Assembly: GCA_021029095.1 (NCBI GenBank)
Contig: JAJOHG010000008.1
Span: forward strand, 682,001 to 746,000
DNA length: 64,000 nucleotides
Direction: 5' to 3'
DNA from: Phellopilus nigrolimitatus
Taxonomy: Eukaryota; Basidiomycota; Agaricomycetes; Hymenochaetales; Hymenochaetaceae
Part shown: positions 49,732 through 62,048 of the stretch, one piece after another
How positions within the stretch are numbered: the first letter of the stretch is position 1
Layout of the letters: each line of letters starts with the position of its first letter
The notes under the pieces: model-generated
Database searches by the model: none
The model's input: the letters and a program-made list of their open reading frames with translations, nothing else
What the model was told of the DNA's origin: nothing
Program-made: the position numbers and the translations under genes

Positions 49732-52700
49732 ATGGTGGCCCAGACGAGGAAAGGCGGCAGCAACTCTCCCGGAAAACTCAAATTTGCCGACAAACTCGTC
49801 GGCAAGGGTCTGTCAGGCGATGCGCTGCTGAAGAAGCTCAAGGCCCTTCATGCTGAGCTCGCTGAACTTGACCAGGATAACGTCGATACAAAATCGCTCA
49901 GGCCCGTATGCAAGGAGCTCATCAGTACCTCCATCTTTCTACACAAGGATAAAGGCGTTAAGGCGTTTGCTGCCTGCTGCCTGGCAGACATTCTAAGACT
50001 GTTCGCTCCAGATGCTCCATATACCGGTCCTGAGCTGCGCGACATTTTCCAGTTCTTCTTCCGCCAGCTAGCTGTTGGTCTCAAGGGATCCAATGCGCCC
50101 TTCTACAACGAGTACTTCCACCTGCTTGAGTCCCTGTCGACGGTAAAGAGTGTCGTGCTGGTCTGCGACCTCCCCCAAGCTGAGGAGCTCATGACTCAAA
50201 TATTTCGCGATTTCTTCGGTCTCGTTAGACAGGAATTGGCCAAGAACATCGAGATGTTTATGTCTGACATCCTCATTGCGCTTATCGATGAATGCCCAAT
50301 GCTGCCGTCTGAAGTACTGGAAACGATGATGGCGCAATTTATGGATAAGAATGCGGTAAGTGCTAGCATGCTATGGTCATGGACTGAGAACTCACTGACG
50401 CGTTCACATAGCGCATGGACCAGCCTGCGTATCGTCTTGCTGTAGAAGTGTGCAACGCTACTTCTGACAAACTGCAGCGGCACGTATGCCAATACTTTAC
50501 GGACAATATTGTGCAACATGCGCAGGCAGAAGATTATGAGGAAGTCGCACGATGTCACGCGCTCATCAAGCGGCTCAATGGTGCATGTCCCGCGCTTCTT
50601 CACAATGTCGTCCCTCAGCTCGAAGAGGAGCTCCGGGTTGAGGAGCTCCAGTTGCGCACGCTTGCGACGCAGGTACTGGGTGAGATGTTCGCGGACAAGG
50701 CTGGCGGCGACCTCGAGAAGAAGTACCCATCGACGTGGACTTTGTGGCTAGCACGTCGTAACGATAAAGCTGCGCAGGTGAGGCTCGCGTTCGTAGAGGG
50801 TTGCAAAGGCTTGTTGCTGCATCACCGATTGGAACTGAGAGAAGCCGTGGAAGGTCCGTACTCGGACATTCATATACGGGAGCTGTGTTCTGAGCCGATT
50901 ACTAGATTCGCTACAGACAAAGCTATTCGACCCGGACGAGAAAGTGCGCGCAGCAGTGTGCAAGCTATATGCGCAACTGGACTACGAAACAGCTTTACAT
51001 TATGTCAGTGAGAAACAGCTGCGCACGGTGGGCGACCGAGCCATGGACAAGAAAGTAGATATCCTAGAAATTCAAATCTATGTCAGAATTGCTGACAAAT
51101 AACTCAGCAAAGTGTCCGTCAAGAGGCCTTAGCGAGTGTAGGACGTCTGTATAGCATCGCATATCCAGAGATGTAAGAGCACCTCTCCTTTTTGCTTTAA
51201 TGGTTTATAACCCATTGCCTTTCAGCGAAAATAATGACTCCGCCGCAATCAAGCAGTTCGCATGGATCCCGCAGCAGGTCTTGTATTCGATAACGTCGAC
51301 GACCGAAGTGAAGTACGCTCTAGGTTTCTCATGAAGAAGGGCTTCTTGCTCAAGACTTAAGTCAGGTCGGTAGCCCTACAAGTCATTGCTGAGTACATCC
51401 TGCCTGTGCCAAGCAAAGGCGACGACGAGGTCGCATGGACGGATCGCCTTCTCACCGTTATGCGCTTTTTGGATGAGAAGGGCATCGCTACGCTCTTGAA
51501 TATTTCCACGCTCAAGCTCCAGCGTCCTTCTCACTTCGAGCGCTATCTGCAGTACTGCATTGATAATAATGTCAGTAACTGTGACTTTTTATCCACTGGT
51601 GACTTACGACAGGTCGTAGGGAGGTATCATTGATGCTGACGAAGACATGGTAAAAAAGCGACTGGCAGCCGCCATTCGCATGCTATCTAGTGAGTATCGG
51701 TTCTCAAACCAAGCCTACTATTTTCTCATCATGTTCTTATCATACGTTTCATAGCTCTGTTTCCCGACCCACAAAAGGCTGCCGAGGACCTTCAAACGTT
51801 TGCAAAAGTGAATGAGCAAAGACTTTACAAGCTTTTGAAAACTTGCATGGACCCACAAACAGATTTGAAAGGTCTTGTCAAAGCATCTGTAAGTCTGATA
51901 AATACTCTCAGTAACGAAAGAGCTGCTGAAAGGATTTATAGAGCGAGTTCACCCGTAGGGTCGAACAATCGATGCCTTCTATCCTGCCCACTATGATGTC
52001 TTTCTTTCGGCAGGCAAGTCTCTGGATCGTCAACCTGTCGTCCGTACCGACGCTGGTGAAGCGACTGCAGAAAGGCGATCATCATACCGGGGGCAAAAGT
52101 ACGAGTTTGGCCCAGGTAATGGCGGACAATGCGCAGACGTTGTTAACGACGATGTCAAAATCCTGTCCGGCGGTGTATCGCTCACATATCAGCGAATTTA
52201 CCAAGGCGATAGCAGACGAGAAGAACCCGCGCCTCGTTGAAGTGTGTCTGCAGGCGCTTGCGGCGGTGTGCAAGAACGAGCCAGGGATAACACCTAGTGA
52301 CAAGTGCGTTCTGAGACATGTAACCGAATAGTTTGTGAACGAGATTTGTTTTCTGACAACGTTGAACTCTTCACAGGCGCTCGACAGAACGTCTCGTCCG
52401 GTACGCGCATGGGACACACCCCCGTCACGCGAAGTTCGCTGCACGCGTCATTGCGTTCACAAAAAATAAAGAAGACCTTTGCTCTGAAGTTGTCCAGGTA
52501 TGTCTTTTCTCTTCTCACCTATACGTTCCGATACTATGAAGGAAAACTTCTCAAATAGTTCATCGCGGACGAATTACCAAAAGCGGATTCGGACATATTG
52601 GTCGCGCACATCGCCGTCCTTGTGGAGATAGTTCGATTCGCGCCTGACGCTTTCGAGCACAAGAGCGATGTTATCGTCGCATTCCTGCTAAAGGAGACGC

Positions 52701-54674
52701 TGCTCCGACCGGGTTCATCAGATGCTGTTAGTAGTCTTCTTTTCACAACGTAAAGTGACCCAGGATATCTGACATAGGCATGCAGGGATCCATGGACATC
52801 GATGAGGACGCAGATGAATGGACAGAAGAAGACAATCTTCCGGCGTTGGCGAAGGCCAAGATCCTTGCCCTCAAAGTTTGTCGGCACCGTTGCTTAGTCC
52901 ATTCAAAAACGGAGACTGCACTCGATGTGGCTACGCCTGTTCTCAAGTTGCTAATCACCATACTCGAAAACGGAGGGTTGATTTCGGAGAATAGCCACGA
53001 CGAGTGAGTATAATTCCAGTGTATCCTTTCCTACGAAAATTGCCAACTGATGGTTCATCTGTGTTCTTCACTTCACCCAGACCGACTGTTAAGTCCCGGC
53101 TTCGTTTGCAAGCCGCTTGGTCTTTAGTTCAATTGGCTTCCGTCGAAAAGTTTTCGGAGATCATATCGCCTAACTTTGTGCTCTTGGCCGTCACCATTCA
53201 GGTGAGCATCTCCCCGTTGCTTTTGACACTTTTTATTCATTACTTGTATCTTAGGACCCATGTTTCAACGTGCGGCAAATATTCCTTGCGAAGCTCACAA
53301 CGTATATAGCTACCCGCAAGATCCCGCCACGCTTCAATGTTATCCCTTTTTTAACAGCCCATGATCCTGAAGACGAGATTAGAGAAAAGGTCTGACCTGT
53401 CTGATCTATGCCCAAACTTCATTGTATTCTTATCTTTTCACTTAAGGCTCGTGGCCTCATTATTCATCAGTTCAGCAGGTCGCTTCCAGGTGCGTCGTAT
53501 ATTAGTGGAAGACACACTGTTGTTCACTCCCACGTACAGACATTAGATTGTTACATTGGGAAACAATTTTCATTCGGCTATTGCACGTCCTCGCTCATCA
53601 TCCCGATTTTGGCCTGGAAGAACAGCAAGCTCTCGACCTGGCGAAGTAAATCTCAATCTAATTGATATCAAACTCGTTCCGCTTATCGCTTAAACAGATA
53701 CATTCGTTTATATCTTAGTCTTATCGCGACCGCTGACAATGTCTCCTTGCTTTACAACCTCGCGCAAAAATGCAAGACCGTTCGCGACGCTCAATCGCAT
53801 GTCTACAGCGAGGTGGGTCTCGAGTTGCGTATCATCATGAGGACTCACCAATAATTCAAGTGATGCCCAGAACTTGTACGCTATTAGCGAGCTTGCACAA
53901 GAGCTGATAAAGAACCACACGAAAACCCGTCAATGGAGTCTGCCTAGTTATCCCGGGAAAGTTAAATTACCATCAGACGTTTTCCGACCATTGCCGTCAG
54001 ACAATGCAAGATCTACTGTAAGTGATGCCTTTCTCTTTTGTCGCTAGTAATGAACGATCTCTGACGATCCATGCATCTGCAGATTATGAAGACCGTCTAT
54101 CTTCCAGAGCACATAGTGAAATTGCTAGGCGAAAATCCTGTTTCGGCCGCAAAGGTCAATATACTCAGTAGGATTCTCCGAACAAGAGCTTACTTGTTTT
54201 CATTATAGGAGAAGTCAAGGCAGGAGAGGAAGACAGCTACGAAAAGAAAGGCGCCTTCGAAATCGAACGGGTCGGCGAAGTAAGTGGAAGCTCGTCTTAT
54301 ATTGCGTTCCTGATACGGCGACTGATCGGATTCACAGGCGGCCCAAAGGAACAACTAAACGACGAAGACAGCAGTCCTCTGACGAGGATGATGACGATGC
54401 CGATGAAGATCTAAAAGCGGATGTGCCTTCTCCCGCACATAGTGATGCTGCTAGCCAGTCTGAATCTGAAGGTGAAAACGATCTCACAGAAGCGAATGAT
54501 GGCGATGCCATGGAAGACCTTGGCCGCGGCGCGCGCACTCGAGCGAAGGTACGTCATTATATACATGTTTCTTGTATTTAAAATGGGTCGATAACAGCGT
54601 TAACCGCACAGGCTAAAGCACGAAAGCAAGCTAAACGAAAAATGAAGACTAAAGTGCCCTCGTCTGATGAATAA
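49732..54674 (+). CDS. PDS5: Cohesin regulator PDS5
   Basis: HEAT-repeat protein that binds cohesin and governs its release and acetylation, so it acts in sister-chromatid cohesion. Early exons join in phase: 49732-50355, 50412-50853, 50906-51054, 51108-51172, 51226-51312, 51366-51570, 51620-51689, 51755-51888, 51942-52303, 52377-52497, 52559-52726 and 52786-53003; several more follow to the stop at 54672-54674. The N-terminal block (LKFADKLVG, LLKKLKALHAELAELDQDNV, KGVKAFAACCLADILRLFAP, LRDIFQFFFRQL) is the PDS5 signature. HEAT helices run through the middle (KLFDPDEKVRAAVCKLY). The C-terminus is charged: KRKAPSKSN, SSDEDDDDADED and a final Lys-rich KARKQAKRKMKTK, as in other PDS5 proteins. 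Exon limits after 53003 were not fully worked out. Confidence 0.9.
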
Positions 54675-55006
54675 TTCCTGACTTGCAGCACTCTGGAAAT
54701 TCATACCAAGCACCTTACATTTCCGCTATGTACCCGAACGCATCCATCTGTACTCTTTTGCTCTGTGCTTTCTACTGATTTCTGCTGTGTTTACACTATC
54801 TTCGTTATTATCTTTTTCTTCATTCCGTCTCTGATCCGTGGTCTCGAGATGTATTTACTTATGGCGAAGTTATCTAATTCGTACAACTTGTATCGGAAGC
54901 ATTTGTCAGTTTTTTAAAATCGGGAATACGCGGAGGAGTGACATCATGGTGTAGCAATCAACCATCTCGGAAATATAATGTTAACGCTTGTTTCTGTACC
55001 ACGATC
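54675..55006. other. Intergenic, no gene seen
   Basis: 332 bp between PDS5 and the LanC-like gene, both on the plus strand. It is T-rich near 54760-54840. It holds the PDS5 3' UTR and the next promoter. Confidence 0.5.
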
Positions 55007-56705
55007 ATGTCACCACCTGGATATTTTCGAAATGACCTGAAGCCTCTTTCTCTCGATACCAAAAGCTTGCAACGTGCCCTTGTGGATTTACAGATTGCGA
55101 TTGCGGCATCGGCAAATTCTTTAAAGCATTTCTCAGGTGTTCCAACGAACCGTGTCGACAAGTCGGACTCTCTCTACACAGGAAACTCTGGTGTGCTCCA
55201 ATCAATTCTTTCATAGTTTTCTCTATTCATTTGAGGGTATGGACAGGCATTGCTTTGATGTTCCTGCGGATTGCAGTGCAGTATGAAGCTGCCGGCCTGG
55301 AAAGCTGCCTCGGGACCGAGTTTCAGTCACAAATCCCATCTATTATTAGGGAATTACTACCACCTCTCCAAGTCCATCGCCCAACAGGCCGCCATCTGTC
55401 GCCACTGGATACGACTGTTGGACCTGGTCTCGTTTACATTCTCTCTTCACTTTCTTATCCTTCAACAGCATTGTCTGGCAAAACATCGTCAAATAATGAA
55501 TCCGGAGATGTCAACTGGACTGCGTCGGCGAAAACATTACGAGAGGCAGCGCGCGTTGCTGCCGAAGACGACGAAATAGGTGATGAAGTACTATACGGGC
55601 GCGCAGGTTTGCTTTGGGGTATGCTTAACTTGCAGGTCTGGCTTGAGGAAGATGCAAGGGTTCCAACGCCACGGCGCAATGATGTGAAACGCATCGCGGG
55701 AGATGCGTTGATCGAAGAAATTGTAAATGAATTGTTCGAGGCTGGTGATACTGGAGCACAGATATACACTAGATCGAGCGGTGAGACTGGCTTGCCTCTA
55801 ATGTGGAACTGGCACGGGAAATTTTACCTCGGAGCGTATGTTTCTTTCCCGAGCTGATATATGTGATTAGCTACTCAGACTTTATGGATAGGATCCACGG
55901 TGTCTGTAGGTGACTCTCGGACAGCTCACTAAGTCATGGCTTATAGCGTGTCTTCAACTTATAGCGGGTATACTCACCGTGCTTCTCCAAGCACCGCGCA
56001 AAATAATTAAACCGCACCTGCACCAGATATCTTCTTGTATAAATGCTCTCTGCGACCTTTCTTCGAGGAACAATGGGCACCTTCCGTCCTCTCTTCCAGC
56101 GGTTTCACGTACGCATCACCTTGTGCAAATTTGCCATGGTTCTCCAGGTTTTCTTTTACTTCTGGCAACGTTCCGCGCGCGCTTTCCTCAGGAATGGCGG
56201 TCAGGCTGGGATGCCGGGGAAGCGCTAGCGAGTGAGAACGTGTGGAAGGAAGGTTTGGTGACGAAGGGCCTGGGAGTTTGCCACGGTGTTGCTGGGAATG
56301 CCTGGCCCTGGTTGCTTAATGCCCATGCGAAACGAGGGTGAGAGAAATCCTGACAGCTATCCTGTTTTCGAAAAAGACGCTGAGAAAACACTGAATCTTG
56401 ATTAAAAAAGCACTCCGGAGGCAGATATTTCTCTTTCCCGTGCTCTCGCTTTCCTCCTTCATGCCAGAGAGCTCCCACCTCTAGCTACGCCCTCGGCCCA
56501 CACCTCTCCTTACCGCACACCGGACCATCCATACTCCCTTTTTGAGGGCCTGGCGGGAACGGTATGTGCTTGGGTTGACGCATGCGTTATCATACGCGAA
56601 CGTCTGGCGGAGACGGGTGAAAACAGGCCCGGTGGTGATCGTCCGCGAGGCCCGGTACTAGGCATACCTGGTTTGGGCGGGGCGAGTGCTCACGGCATAC
56701 TGTGA
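55007..56705 (+). CDS. LanC-like (LANCL) protein
   Basis: Eukaryotic relative of the bacterial lanthionine cyclase. Five exons join in phase: 55007-55190, 55247-55835, 55892-55905, 55965-56337 and 56411-56705, giving 484 residues. The alpha/alpha-toroid repeats are visible as SLYTGNSGIALMFLRI, LYGRAGLLWGMLNLQ, IHGVSGILTVLLQAP, CHGSPGFLLLL and CHGVAGNAWPWLL. The two Cys-His-Gly motifs (QICHGSPG and GVCHGVAGN) supply the expected zinc ligands. Eukaryotic LANCL proteins bind glutathione and can add it to dehydrated residues; no lanthipeptide precursor is visible nearby. The start at 55007 (MSPPGYFRNDL) gives the usual LANCL opening. Exon 3 is only 14 nt. Convergent with the beta-glucosidase. Confidence 0.9.
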
Positions 56706-58053
56706 ACTATGGGTGAATGTATGAGCTATAGGTAAATTCACCATTTCATTTGTCTTTTTCATACTACAAATTAGCCTCGCTTGCGAACGCATCTTCTTTT
56801 CTGTCTTATTTTCGACAGATACGAGAAAAATGGCATGCTCTAGAGTACTTACTGATAGTTGTCCTTCCATGCCATTTATATCAGACTCGAAGGAGTTGCA
56901 CATTTTCGATTCGTCAAAACAAACATCGCTCCTCACCGACAATACTCGCGCAGCAGCATCGTCTGAGGAAAGCTATTCTTTGACGAACAGAAGGTCTGGG
57001 TCTCGGGATCCAAAGTGCTAGAGCTTGAAGCTCCAAGATGGCCCCCAAGTACTAGTCTATACATGTCCATCGGCTTTATTTAGCTATGTGAGCTTTTCTA
57101 AGATCTAAATGTTGCTTTCCATGTCATCGAAACTCGAGGCGGATGATATAGGTACAAGCCTTTTGACTTACCATCATACATGTATAAATGTACGTCGTAC
57201 ATTCTTTGTACGATACTCTGGCTCGGTCGAACATTTTGTTATCGTGACAGTGTCGATCCCGAAGCATGATAGTCTTTCGCCGATCTCGTTTGGCTTTTGG
57301 TGGCGATGACTTCCTGTCGGAAAAGAATCGTAGCGAATATATCCATACTCGGCTTATAGAATAGACTGTGCATGAACGAATGCTGTCACGCGTTTCCAGT
57401 AGGTTTGCTTCACCCTTTTGGAACTTGAAGGCCTTGGACCTTTTCAAGTATCTATAACATAAGCAAGCTTGGTTTCGTTTATGTGTGATGCTTCTAGATG
57501 TTCAACAATTACTATACTGGCGAAAACATCAATGCCAGAGATGTCGAGCAGGTCTAGGCTCAGCGAGCACGTGGGAGTCGCCGACGTTCGATTGCTTGCA
57601 TCCTCGAGGTCACTGTAATATTGGCTTGCATGCAAATCTTCAAAAACAGAATTATACGCGTATATATTGACTATGGACTGGAACCTAGCACACCGTCTAT
57701 TGGCTTGGCTCAAAGAGTCAGGTCCAAACTGATCCTTCTAGCTATTACAGAAAATAGTAGGGACACCAAAACGCGAAATATTACTGTGCCACATGTACAT
57801 GTACCCGGTTTGTTTCCTTTCTAGCCCGTATGCAGGTTTTTCAGACTTTATAGGGTATGTAAAACTTCAAGTTTGCCTCATCTCGAGTACATCCTACAAG
57901 CCGAGTATATCAGTTGCCAAAGTAATATACTTCATGTAGAAGGGCATCGTCAACTGCGAGTCGCCACAAGTATATACATAGTGTCCCATATCCTTTTTAT
58001 ACAGCTAACATTAACGTCGCACACTATCTAAGCCCGAACTTTTGAATGTCCTT
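56706..58053. other. Convergent 3' region, no gene seen
   Basis: 1.35 kb between the 3' ends of the LANCL and beta-glucosidase genes. Small frames on both strands show no domain. CATGTACATGTA occurs at 57792-57803. Confidence 0.45.
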
Positions 58054-61000
58054 CTAGTTAGGGAACGATCCCTTCAACCGCACGTCGCGACTGCTCGCAC
58101 CGACGAAGAACTTGATAGTGCCCACAGGACGGCGCCAAGACTGCGTCACGACGTCCCACACGGACAGATCGTATCGTGACAGTGAAAGCGTCACAGCCTG
58201 CGTCTCACCGGGCTGCAGATTAATGTCTGTAAAGCCCCGGAGGATGGATGGCGGCTCGCCAGCGGAGGCTGGGTGATTTACGTAGAGTTGAGGGATCTAC
58301 AGTACGGATGTCAGAACGGCAAAGGCCAAATGACAGTTTGATTAACAGACAACCCACCTCTACTCCTGCAACATCTCCAGTGTTTTGTACATTGAAAGTG
58401 ACCTCGAATGCCGGCTCGTGCAGCCTGAGACACATTAGAATATTTACATCGGGAAAATCCAAAAGAAAGTACCTACCATAATGCGGCAGATGATCCATCG
58501 CCATTAGGACTTGGATCGCCCTTCTTCCAGTTTGCTACAAGGGTCGGCGACGCGGAGCCCGAAACCTCCTGGACGGAAAGGCTTGAGTACGCGAACGTCG
58601 TGTAGCTCAACCCAAACCCGAATTCGAAGCGCGGATCAATTCCAAGCGCGTCGAAGTGGCGGTAATCAATCAACAAACTGAGAGACGTTTCGTCAAAACG
58701 GAGTAGAAATAGAGAGAAGGCAAGCTAACTTTTCGGTATACGGAATCTGCAGGATGGTATTGCCGCCACCTCCGGGGACGGGCTGTGCCGGATAATCACT
58801 CGTGTTCTTTGCAATCGTATACGGTAAACGGCCTGACGGATTGACGTCACCGTACAGCACATCCACGAGGGCGTTGCCTGTCTCGGTTCCCCCGAGCCCC
58901 GCCCACACTACGGCGGACACATTCGGGTGCTCGATCCATGGTTCGAGGATCAACGGGCCCACGGAATGTACGACGACGACGGTGTTTGGGTTTTGTGCAG
59001 CAACAGCCGCGATGAGCGCATCGCCGCCATGCCACGCCGTCAGATTATTCCGGTCACCATCGTTCCCGTCGACGTTAATGTACTCCTCACCCGAGTCAGA
59101 GTTGACAAAGACGAGTGCCACGTCTGCCTGGATAGCGACGTTCCCGGCAGTTGCAGTGTCGAAGTCATCCAGAAGCCAGTTGACAGTCGTCCGATCTTGC
59201 CTGGCGCGGAATTGAATTGCATCGAGGGGCTAGATAAATGTGAACTTCCTAGTGCGAACAGAACTTCAAGTTGGAGCACCCACAGAAACAAGGTATGTGA
59301 ACTGTGAGTAATAATAAATGGAGACACGTTTAAGTTTTAGTTGGCGGATAGTCTTAAAAAGTGGAGGCACGTACGTTGGCCGTCCCTGAGCCCCAACCCA
59401 TAGCAAGAATACCTGCGTTTCCTCCGTTGTCTGTGAACTCGTTCGGACCACCAGGTTGGGGACCCGCGTCAGACCCTGAAGACATAAACGTGATTTAGAT
59501 GGGCGGTAAAGGGGAGAGGCGTCGAAGTTAATGCACCGATGAGGACAAGCGAGCGAGGTTTATTGAGCGGAAGTGTCCCGTTTTGATTTTTAAGCAGTAC
59601 GGACGACGCTGCGCCGATCTGTCTCACAATCCTAATCACAACAGGAGACGAAACGTTCAACCACCTTCTTCGAGTGACAGTGTACGGCTCCCGCACACTT
59701 ACTGATAGTGATCGTCTTGCACGTCCACACGTTCGTTCGTCGCGGGGTCGATCGGATTAAATGCGTTGAAATTGACCGAAGGATAGCTTGGGTCATCCTG
59801 GTGGATGAAATACCATGCAGCTGCGATACGTGTTGCCATATCGTCGAGCCGTGCCTCCGCGATGGAACCGTTGTTGACAAATGCAGTGAGATTCCCGCCA
59901 AAGTACGACGTGCCTGAGTCGAAGGTAACGTCGCCGGGCATGGTCATCTGTAAAGAGATCGGACGAAGTCGTTTAGAAGGCGAATATGATAGGTGAATGA
60001 AAATACTGACGTCCAGACCGTATACTGCACTTAGCGTTGAGTGCTGAGCAGACCAGTCAGACATAATATCTAATCGACATCGTAAGTCGTCCATTCATAC
60101 TTCGATGACGTACAGGGAGAAAAATGACTTACATCCACGGAAGCCGAACTCGCCCTTTAGAATCTGGTTCAGCGTGCGATCATTCTCGCAGGCGTAGGTT
60201 TCATTAATTTGATCTACAGAAAAAATATGAGCGAATATTTGGGAACGATGAAAGTACGACAGCGGATCAGATTGCACCGCAGACTCACTGTATGAGCACA
60301 TTACACTTGCGACGCCCGCCATTACGCTACGTAAGAACGGATGCGCATACAACTCGTGCTCAGCACGATCAGCAACATTCGAGCTCTCCATCGTGCGTTC
60401 GTGCTCTTGCTCACTGTAAGCCCAAAAAAAGTCATCATTATCATTTATATAGTGACGCTATGAGAATAAAGCTTACTTGTTGATGAAGTGCTTCGCACAG
60501 GCTTGGATTCCGGAAGACTGCATGCCAAGAATGGTTTCATATGCAGCCTCACCAGAGAGGAATGGGTCTGCGCCGAAACCTTCCCAGTTTCTTCCTCCCT
60601 GCGATTTTAGGGTAATTTAGTCAAAAAAGGTATTTGATAAATATAAACGTGGGACGAACCTGAGCGATACGGCCAAGATTCATCATGGGTCCAAGTGCAA
60701 CGTGCACACCTTTACCTGTGTAAGAAGGTAGTCAGAAGTGCATCAATAGACTTCATTAATTATTCATTCATGGACATGGAAATGGTTTGACGCACCCTTA
60801 TGTTCCTGGCCCATCGCCACACCCCGTTGGCGAATGAGACTACGCTGCCAAGTCGATGCTGCGTTGATCCCAGCCGGAAACACAGTCGCGAAATCGGTGT
60901 CGCGTACGCCGAGTGGAGAGTCCTTGTATAAATAATGAGGATTATACTTACTTTTATGACATGAAGATGCGTAAAACAAACCTCTAAACATAGACCCTTC

Positions 61001-62048
61001 CATACGCCAGAACCCTCAGCAGGTACAGGTGGTGTGTTCCCAACGCAGCGGCCATTTTCCCAGCCAACACCTGTTGAGAAATTTACCTATGACGGCATGA
61101 TGTCAGAAGATGATTTTGAGTTATAAATGAACAATTGAAAACGAAACCTTTTGTTCAATGCTAAAGTTACCGATCAGCGCCTCAGCTTTCGACCACGCAG
61201 TTGCCCACGCAGAGTTGAAATCTGGGATGGTCTGCGGATCTGAGGAAACTGGCGGTGGAGAAAGCGGATCCGTTGCTGGAAAAACACCTAAGAAGATATA
61301 TTTAAGCAGGTTACACGAGGCAAACACCAAAATAAACCAATCCCAGAGAAATGAAGCAAGTAATTTAAACAATGACTAGTCAACGTTTGCGTCACACTTA
61401 TCGAAGATAGTTCGTCCACAACGTAGACTCGTGACAGGAAAGTCCGAGAAAGATGCGAGAGATTGAAGATACAAAAATAATGCACTCACTGCCGGAAGGT
61501 CCTTGTGTCGAACTCGGGAACGGAGTAAACGGGTGCTGCTCCGCGGGATCAGGCGAAGGCTGAACATTAATTCCGCCCGGACCGGTACCGCTTGCTGTAG
61601 AGCCAGGCGTGAAGGAGGTCGTGGACGCATTTATTGTGACGGTAGACGTGGCGTTTAAAGAGAACGTCGAAGAGAGCGGCACGGAGACACCAGTGGAGCT
61701 AAGCGTCACTGAAGATCCAGACGCCGACAACGTGAAACTGGAGGTAGAGAAAGAGCCCGAGGGGACAGTCGATTCGCTCGGCACGCTGGCGGACTCTGTG
61801 CTTGTGAGAGAGCCTGAAGCAGAAAGTGTCGACGTAACCGAGGGTAAAGGCGCGACGGAGCTGACGTCGGTCAAGTTCAGGCTAGCCGAGCTCAGCGTAC
61901 TCAAGGAGTCGGACGGTGCCTGCGAGGTCAGAGTTGTGGCAGCCACACCAAAGAAGCCTGTTTGAGCTGAGGCGAGGAGTGCGGCGAGCAGAACGCTCTG
62001 AGTCTGCCGCGCCCAGGTCGCGCTGCTTCGGATGCGGGTGGGCGCCAT
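58054..62048 (-). CDS. Glycoside hydrolase family 3 beta-glucosidase
   Basis: Secreted enzyme releasing glucose from cellobiose and related beta-glucosides. The gene is split by many introns. It starts at ATG 62048 with a hydrophobic signal ([20 protein letters not shown]) and ends at 58054-58056. After the signal comes an unusual Ser/Thr-rich region of about 160 residues, then the catalytic N-domain: [68 protein letters not shown] and the nucleophile Asp in [10 protein letters not shown]. The second domain follows ([17 protein letters not shown], then [15 protein letters not shown] and [17 protein letters not shown]), and then a fibronectin-III-like end ([29 protein letters not shown]). Order and motifs match aspergillus-type GH3 enzymes. 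The first intron is long, roughly 200 nt, and could contain an exon I missed. Confidence 0.92.

Noticed and set aside
55007..62048. LANCL gene as part of a lanthipeptide biosynthetic cluster
   Set aside because: No precursor peptide or dehydratase is nearby; neighbours are PDS5 and a beta-glucosidase, and eukaryotic LANCL proteins are not lanthipeptide enzymes.
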